Below are positions 57,151-64,000 of a DNA stretch of 64,000 nucleotides, piece by piece. A model generated the notes under the pieces. It had not been told where the DNA came from, searched no databases, and saw only the letters and a program-made list of their open reading frames with translations. Each line of letters starts with the position of its first letter. Position 1 is the stretch's first letter. The translations under genes and the position numbers were made by a program. The DNA comes from Marchantia polymorpha subsp. ruderalis. Its lineage: Eukaryota; Streptophyta; Marchantiopsida; Marchantiales; Marchantiaceae. The stretch covers positions 28,793,501-28,857,500 of the forward strand of contig AP031355.1 of NCBI GenBank assembly GCA_037833965.1, written 5' to 3'.

Positions 57151-58808
57151 CAATCTCCAAAAAGCTTGTTGTCCGTTGATACGTCAACAACAATTCGAGA
57201 GAATTGGTTCCCTGACACAATCTACGATAGGATATATAGCAAATTATAGAAGGTTAGTACATGATAGGATAAATTTACAAACAAACGTATCTGATCATTC
57301 TTAATCAATGATGACAAATTAGGTTAATTCAATTATCAGTGACTGATTTATGCAATTATACTTTCACAATTATACAATGTTCCATGAAATTTGGTCTATA
57401 TTGCTCGCAATTCTAATTATTGTAAGAAATTTGCACTTCTCATTTAATGAATTTTGAATAATATTTTGTGGGGTGTTTCCTTACTCTGAAATTTAGAACT
57501 GTCCGTCAATTGATTCGATGTATCTTTTTTATTTTCTCAAGAGATATGCAAATTCTAGATAATGTAAGAGAGAGAATTACATAACATCTTGCTATGAAAT
57601 CCAGAACTGTCAATTGATTCAATGTATCTTTTTGATTTCCTTAGAAGTTCTACCAATTCTAGATGTAAGAGAGAGAATTACGTGATGTCACAACATCTTG
57701 CTCTTGAACTATTTGTTGATGTAACTTTTTGATTTCCTCAAGAGTTTCTACGTAAAAGATGTAAAGATTTTTTTATGTAATAAAGAAAGAAAGAAAGAGT
57801 TTTGTATCAGGATCGATCCGAGTTCTAGCCCATCATTTTTGAAATCATAATACGATATCTAAACTTAAAAAATAAAGTAGTCATCATCGATTGTGAGTGT
57901 GTGGATTGATATGGAAACCTGCCTCTCCAGGTTTCCTAATATGTTGTTCATTTCCAAATGCCGTTTGTTCCACACAAGATCCAACAAGAACTTTAGGATT
58001 CTTCGACGTCATTCTTCCCGTCAGAATTTTATCCAACAAGGACGAAATGATGACAATGATTGACGACATTATAGTATCAGAACCTTTTATTTCTTGTTCC
58101 TTCTTTTGCTTGTAAACGCAATGACAAGCTTAAGTACTTGTCACGTTTGGTGAGTTCAATCACTTGACCAACAGCGAGCAAAAAAATTTATTAAGAAGTC
58201 GAGATCTACATTAGGATTTGCTTTTTTGCCATGATTGCGTCGTTCATGAGCTGATTAGCGTCACTAAATTCATGTCAGCATTAGATTTCTTTTGTATTGC
58301 ATCCTTTCTCCACTCGAAAGAACCTTGAGAGAGACCAACTCTTCTTTTCCGAAGCTGGACCGAGCGGAATATAAACTCTGCAGAAATGCTTAACAGATAA
58401 GACAACTTCATGGATATAGATTTCACAGCCCTTCGTGAGCCTTTTCATTCACGAATTTCAAACATGTTCAAACATAATCTAATCTGACATGAAAGCTTGA
58501 GAACCTACAAGGAAACAATTACATTTACATGTTGCTATAAAGAGAAAGATGTAAGAGAGAAAGAGAGAGGTATGTGAAAGCATAACATCTTGTTCTTAAC
58601 TGAAGCACTGACACAAGATCTCCCAGTGAGGACATTTAGCTCGTGAAGAATGCTCTAGAGTTTTCCTACGAAGCTCTGTTACGAGGTCTGCCGGTGAGGA
58701 CATCTAGCTTGTGAAGAATGCTCTAAATTTTTCCTACAAAACTCTATTATGAACTCTATTACGAGATCTGCCTTTGATTACATCTAGCTCGTGAAGAATG
58801 TTCCAAAG
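57151..58808. repeat. Non-coding region with imperfect tandem repeats
   Basis: Around 57498-57720, units of roughly 110 bases repeat (sharing TCTAGAT..GTAAGAGAGAGAATTAC and ACATCTTGCT). At 58612-58813 three units of about 65-80 bases repeat (GTGAAGAATGCTCT..AGTTTTCCTACGAA..CTCT). The last unit is split by the LTR at 58814. No gene is supported. Confidence 0.65.
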
Positions 58809-58813
58809 TTTTC
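58809..58813. other. Target site duplication TTTTC (left)
   Basis: TTTTC at 58809-58813 and again at 62379-62383 directly flank the LTR ends. Confidence 0.9.
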
Positions 58814-61800
58814 TGTAATAACCCACCAAAGGCTAAAACTGCAGTATGGTGGTAAAAAGATCGAACCCACAGGGACAGAGGCAACACACAGAGTAAAAAG
58901 TGTCACGTTTAACAGACTTTTGTAGAGTTTGAATTCTCAGGCGACTGTCACTCCCAGAAATACTGCAGTGCTCGACTCGGAGGAGGATGCTCGACTCGGA
59001 GGATGCTCGGAGGATGCACAGTACAGCGTAGTCACTCAACACACACACACACACACACACCTGAAACTGGCAAAAGCACAACTCGGAGGTCGGTCAGGAC
59101 CTCCGCTTCGGATTTCAGGGGGAAAGTGTCTCAAAAGTTCACTCAGAGGTTCTGCAGGTAGTGACTCCCACTCCGGCTTTTACTGCCCTTCCGCCAGGAA
59201 CTAGCGTAGGGAACCCGGACTGGACTTCCCACTTCGGAACGAAGCCCCTTCATACGCCGTGGACGTCACCCTCGACTCACATCAACCGCAGGGGGTACAG
59301 GCCTGACTGAGGACTTAACTGAGACACAATCCAGTAACACACACACACAACCTGAATTGCAAACCAAGGCTTACACGAAGTAATAAAACTTCACTTTGGC
59401 ATTCAGGGGAAACTTCCCGTAGGAGTACAATCAGGATATGTCACTCGAAGGAGTAAGGGGGAACTGTTCAAGTCTCTAACTCGCAACCGGCTCTGAGCAT
59501 CAGAAATCACCCGCAGGTGCAGATCCGCACTACTCAAGTCTCTAACCGGGTACTAGCTCTGAACATTCAGCCGAAGGCCTTCAACTACAGCATATGGTAA
59601 CTTCGCTATGCTGCAGCTTCTCTACGTGGTGCCAGGACCAAAATGCACAAACACGCCAAGAAAGTGACTTCCTAATCTGCACTTCCGAAACTGGAAGAGT
59701 CCCAAGGCAAAACGCCTTGATCTACTTTATACCCTCAAAGGTACTAACTAACACTACGCTATCCTATCTACTACTCGCAACACTTGCACGAAACCAAACT
59801 ACGCTACTGCACTCTGCAGATCCGGTGTTGCGCCTCCTGCGCGCCGGACTGCCTCGCTCTCTATCTCTACCTTGCCAATCTTCCGACCGGCTGTGCAACC
59901 CCAGACGCCGGAGGACTGCAGTCACTTCCGACTCCAAGTGCGCCATAGTGTCGCGCGCACCCGACAAGAAGGATTCTAATTTCCTTGCTACTCGCCGCCG
60001 ACTCCGACTGTCACCCTCCGTCAACGCCGCCGTCCGAAGCTCGAACTCCCTGAGTGTGATCTTCTCTTGAGCTGCCACCTCCCAATGGGCGTATCCTTTT
60101 AGACAGTGAGTCACCCGCGTCGCCAACTCTTCTCGCGCCCGGCAGCTGCCTTCCACCTCTGCTAGCTGCATTTCCGCATCCGCGCGCTGCGCCCTCAAAT
60201 CCGCGCACTCGGATTGCAAGTTGCGCAACAACTCCTCATCCTCCTTGCGTGTACTTTGACTTTCTTCTAAGGCGCGCTTCTGGCGCGCAAGCTCTTCTGC
60301 TAAGATGCGGTTTTGTCTCCGCTCTTCCTGCAATTCCGACTCGATCTTTGCCCGTATTAGCTCGGCATCCGCCTGGTTTTTCGTCGCCGCATCCTCCCTC
60401 TGCTGTTGCAAGGTTTGGTATAGCTTCTGTGTGACCGCCAGGTGCTGTCGGAGGGTAGCGTTCCTATCCTGCAATGTTTGGCACCTAGAGGCCCAAGTGG
60501 CCACCTTGCTCCTCGTCCTGCGCTTGACAGTCTCCACGTAAGACTGCGGTTTTCCGGTACCCGAGTACTTGGATGTCTTGCGATCCAGATATCGCAGGAG
60601 TGGAACTATCTGCTCGCACAACACCCCTGTTGGCGTTTTCTGCACAGAGTCCGCTTCCTGCTCTTCCGAGCTCGTCTCATCCTCCGTTTCGAGGATTTCA
60701 GTCGCCACCGAATCCCTTGGCGACTCCCTGGAACTGTGGCGCGCAGCGGCTTCCGCCGCGACTGCCGCTCCACTCCCTGCTAAAATATCCAAGGCAGTGG
60801 GGGATCCCACTGCTTGAGCCCCTGTTCCGGCTCGATCTTCGGTTTCCGAAGGGGTCGACGCCGCAGTGACTTTTGTCACCTTTGCACCGCCCGCTTCTGC
60901 TGCCTGCACTTCCGGCGCGGTCTGCGCGGAAGGTGTCTTCGCTGGAGGTGCGTCCGCCGAAGGCGTCCGCACACTGGTCGCCGGCCCTATCCGTCTCGCA
61001 GTTGGCGAATCTGGCCGACTCTCTGTTGACCGACTCGCAGTCGGCCGACTAGCAGGTGTCCGACTGGCAGTCGGATACACCCTGCGCGTCTTCACTCCAC
61101 TTGGCCTGCTTGCTGGCGGCGTTTTCCCAGAAGTGCCTTCCGCCGAAGACGACCCTCTGAGGGTTGTTGGCTCGTCAGCCAAACTCTCTTCTGCTTCCGG
61201 CCTGCTGTCCGATTCAACGCGCCGCTCCGTCGGCCTTCCTTCCGTTTGTCAACCTTCAGTCGCCCGACTCGTAGTCGGCCGATTGTCAGTCTGTCTGTCT
61301 TCTTCCGAAGGCATTGGTGCCTTCTGCGCAGAGGTATTTGCCGACTTCCCCAGAATCTGCGCAATTATATCCTCCTGCGTGGGCAGGATACTCCGCCGGA
61401 CCGGAGTACGCCCGGTCTCCTCAGTACTAGTTGGCATTTTGCGTGCCCTCTGTTTCGGTCGGCTGTGAGGCTCGTTGGTTGGCCGACTACGAGACGGCGC
61501 AGCTGGCACTTCCGGCTGCCTGTCCTCAGGTCTCTCATCCCACTTCCGCTTTCGCGGAACGCGCTCACTTCGACGTTCTTCTGCTGCTCTTGCTGGGGGC
61601 GGAGCCGGAGGCGGACTGGCGGGTGCCTCGTCCATTGCTGACGGCGAATATCCCGCCGGCGCAAATCATGCCAGCGCATCCGCCTATCAGCGCCACGTCG
61701 GAGGCGTACATCCGGCCGGCGCGTTTCTTCCGTTTCGCAGCCGCCACAGGCGCTTCCGACTCTGAGTTGATTTCCTCCCATGAGCGCGTGATTCCGCCGA

Positions 61801-62378
61801 AGGCGCATCGCCGAAGGCGTACGGGAGTCCTTTCCGACTGTGAACCCTAGCGCGAACGGCGCATGTCCGGCTACGAGTTTTCCGACGCTCATAACTTCTT
61901 CGTCCCTGATCCATCTCCGACGCTCTTGGGCTCGTTAGGACGAGCGTCCCGAGCTCTTTCCAATGCAACTTCAATCAATTGGAACTACCGTGTATTCCGA
62001 TCGTTATGAAGGTCTCCCTTTCCGCGCTAGCGGCGCATCGCCGAAGTCGCACTCATGGTCGGAAGCTTTCAGAGGCCCGTGCCGTTCTTCTGACGTTTTT
62101 AGCAAAATCTCCTCCGGAGGTGTCTGCGCCGGAAGCGTAGCTTCCTTAAACGCTGGGAGCGCGTGAGTAGAGACATCTCAGAAAAGGAGCTTTTGCCAAA
62201 GGCGCCAAAGACATTTGGCGCTGGTACATCCGACTTCGCGATTCTTCGTAACCTCGTGACGATCTCCTCAATCCACTCTATTTAACGTACCCTTTTCTAA
62301 CTACAGACACTGCTTCGGTACTTGTTTTCTAAAATTGTTTAAATTCTGCAAAAAAAAAACAAAAAGTGTGTTACCACA
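58814..62378 (-). repeat. Solo family A LTR, 3565 bp, internally deleted
   Basis: On the minus strand it begins TGTGGTAACACAC (62378) and ends GGGTTATTACA (58814), with a perfect 5-bp target duplication and no gag-pol. So it is a solo LTR left by LTR-LTR recombination. At 61624-61632 the U3 start joins the middle of the LTR ORF through the shared word TGCCTCGTC, which explains the missing N-terminal half. A tandem repeat unit outside is restored if the LTR is removed. Confidence 0.88.
59764..61634 (-). pseudogene. LTR ORF, C-terminal two thirds, one TGA stop
   Basis: Minus-strand frame of about 620 codons, broken only at 61249-61251 (TGA, where the paralogue at about 9360 has CGA). It has the Pro/Ser/Thr-rich linker (repeats of TASR/SRPTASR type), PLLRYLDRKTSKY, then a long coiled coil (RNATLRQHLAVTQKLYQTL to ALEESQSTRKEDEELLRNLQ), THCLKGYAHWEVAAQEKITL, and a basic end (ARRRR). 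The coiled-coil and KGYAHWE blocks are well conserved with 4230-5070, which suggests protein-level constraint in the family. The N-terminal globular part is deleted. Confidence 0.82.
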
Positions 62379-62745
62379 TTTTCCTACGAACTCTGTTGGT
62401 GAACTGGAAAAAATTTGTTGAAAATGTCGAAGCAAATATTTGCCACGTGCTACTGACAGTCATTATTTGATATGTTATGTCACTAGTAGAAAATAGTGAC
62501 GTATCGTTCTTATTTGATAGATTTTAAGCTACGATCTAATGGTTCTTCACTTTTAAGTCACTATTGGGAGAATGTCACTACTAAGAGATGGCATTATTGG
62601 AAGGCGAAACTCTGTACACAATCATTCAGTAAGACAAAGTGACAATACAATCATGAATAAAATATTTCCACTGATTTTAAAATGAAAATTTTTTCCCAAT
62701 TTTTTGTTTCAGATTGATATATTTTTATTATTGTTGGAAGTAACA
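62379..62745. other. AT-rich spacer with direct repeats of GTCACTA type
   Basis: Begins with the right target duplication. Words such as AAGTCACTATTGGGAG and AATGTCACTACTAAGAG resemble 55370-55410 and may be transposon end remnants. No gene. Confidence 0.4.
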
Positions 62746-63940
62746 ATTAAAGTGGATGGTTTATTAGTGAGAGTTGGATACCTTAAGTAGCCAAGGAGTT
62801 ATGGTTGATCTTTATTATCTACCGTCAATATAACTGACTAGAATGTAGGAAAAGAAGAAAAAAAAGATTCAACATATTATTCTAATCTTCTTAGTAAAAG
62901 CATTTGATACCCTATATACTAACAACATACACTTTCAAGGGTAGTACCCTAAAAGTCTTCGGGCTATTGCTACAAAGGCAGCGCACTAAATCTTAAGAGC
63001 ATGTACTTCGGTACATCATCAAACATCAAATTCTGATTGGAACTGAAGACGATGTATTGTAGTGTAGTGATGAGTACGTGGTAATAGTCAAGTGGAATTA
63101 TGTGGCTCCTAGTGACAAATTTGTAACTCCGCATGACTAATTTTCAGTCCTATAAAGAAAAAACATGAATGTCAGATAACGAGCAAACTCCAATAGATTT
63201 ACTATGCTTTTCAAATTTGTGTTTCGGTAGTGACTTTGAGAGCAAATGAGCTGAATTCTCCTCAATGTGAATGTACTTGAGGTCAATTTCCTCCTCTAAT
63301 GCCCTATTTTTGATGAAATGATGTTTACCTTCAATGTGTTTTATCTTTGCGTGGAGCAGAGGAGTTTTTGCTAGATTAATAGTACTCAGGTTGTTGCAAG
63401 ATAGGTGCAAATCTACAATGGTCGATGTCGCTGTATCCCTAAGACCGTGAACTATTGTAGAATCAGGCCTGGAAAGCAAAAACTTTAGAAAATGAAGCAT
63501 TCTTAATTCTTGTATTAACCGTTTGAGATACAAGGTCCCATTGCCACTTCTGACAAGATCTTTCATTTCAATTCAATTGTGCTATCAAAAACAGTGGAAT
63601 GTTGTTTGGACGATCATGAGACAGGTTAGTTTGAGAGCTTAAAAAAAAAAGCAGATATTAGAACAACTAAGGAAATGTTTGTCATTATTTTTGTAAAGCA
63701 AGCCAAAGTTAACTGTGACATTGAAATACGTTTATTGCACTTTAGGCATAAACCGACTAAAAAGTTCAATAGCATATAAATTTCACAAAATTCGTCACAT
63801 ACAGCACTATCATTGTTCTAAGAGTAAAACTAAGATTTACGGGAGCAAAGATCCTGATGTAGTCCACTTCATATGTTTGCTCCAAGCCACAATCAACAAG
63901 CTTGGCTTTCAGACATATCTATGTGGGATTAATCTTGTGT
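62746..63940 (-). mobile_element. Decayed Ty1/copia element, minus strand, with 3' LTR
   Basis: From the right: RT start (KAKLVDCGLEQTYEVDYIRIF, complement of 63841-63915), then RNase H/C-terminal part 63566-63150 (NLAKTPLLHAKIKHIEGKHHFI, HIEENSAHLLSKSL). A purine-rich stretch then precedes TGTTGTTAGTATATAGG (LTR start, complement near 62915). Same family as 43360-45481. The RT middle is missing, so it is internally deleted and inactive. Confidence 0.78.
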
Positions 63941-64000
63941 TAAGAAATTAGTGTTGTTTTGACTTCATCAATGAATTTCCAAATGAGATTGGTAAAAAGA

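Noticed and set aside
1..64000. CRISPR array, bacterial operons or replication origin
   Set aside because: No direct repeats with unique spacers and all genes are eukaryotic with introns; palindromic LTR repeats are irregularly spaced.

Overview
The window is nuclear DNA of a land plant. Genes have GT-AG introns and the families are plant ones: a GDSL esterase, a YUCCA-type flavin monooxygenase relic, a LOB-domain gene, an At4g10955-like alpha/beta hydrolase pair, and Ty3/gypsy, Ty1/copia and pogo/Tigger transposons. A fragment resembling microbial-type terpene synthases (MTPSL, typical of bryophytes, lycophytes and ferns) and the style of the repeats make a bryophyte, perhaps a liverwort, the best guess. 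The sequence alone does not prove the species.

Layout. 1-27507 is a stack of nested LTR retrotransposons. Two families matter. Family A is a Ty3/gypsy element with very long LTRs (4979 bp in the best copy, 1103-6081). Its U3 carries an open reading frame of about 900 codons with a globular N-terminal region and a C-terminal coiled coil. The element's integrase ends just left of that LTR. A minus-strand family A copy runs from 25898 leftwards and is broken by other insertions; its gag-pol (6082-9245) lies in one frame broken by five stops, all TAG. A family A LTR without the ORF (9919-10748 plus 22277-23992) is split by the second family.

Family B (10749-22276) is the centrepiece: a young Ty3/gypsy element whose gag-protease reading frame continues into a complete-looking C5 cytosine DNA methyltransferase (motifs I, IV, VI, VIII and the C-terminal motifs in order). 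A UAG codon in a tobamovirus-like readthrough context (UAG CAA CCA) follows, then in the same frame reverse transcriptase, RNase H, integrase and a C-terminal PHD finger. The element thus joins a DNA-modifying enzyme and a possible chromatin reader to an integrase. Its terminal repeats have an unusual, apparently permuted arrangement.

27508-48800 is the gene-bearing part: an intact five-exon GDSL esterase/lipase (28969-31381, +), a decayed YUCCA-like monooxygenase (32467-34085, +), a terpene synthase-like fragment (about 35110-35410), a LOB-domain gene (35782-36405, -) with part of it copied in inverted orientation, and a segmental duplication carrying two lipases (38527-39932 and 46301-47688, both -), separated by a decayed copia element.

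48800-58808 is AT-rich and nearly gene-free, with a dead pogo/Tigger transposase at 55545-57150. A solo family A LTR with a 5-bp target duplication lies at 58814-62378 (-), followed by another dead copia element on the minus strand to the window end. Several stop codons in the repeats are C-to-T changes at CAG or CGA, the pattern expected of decay in methylated DNA.
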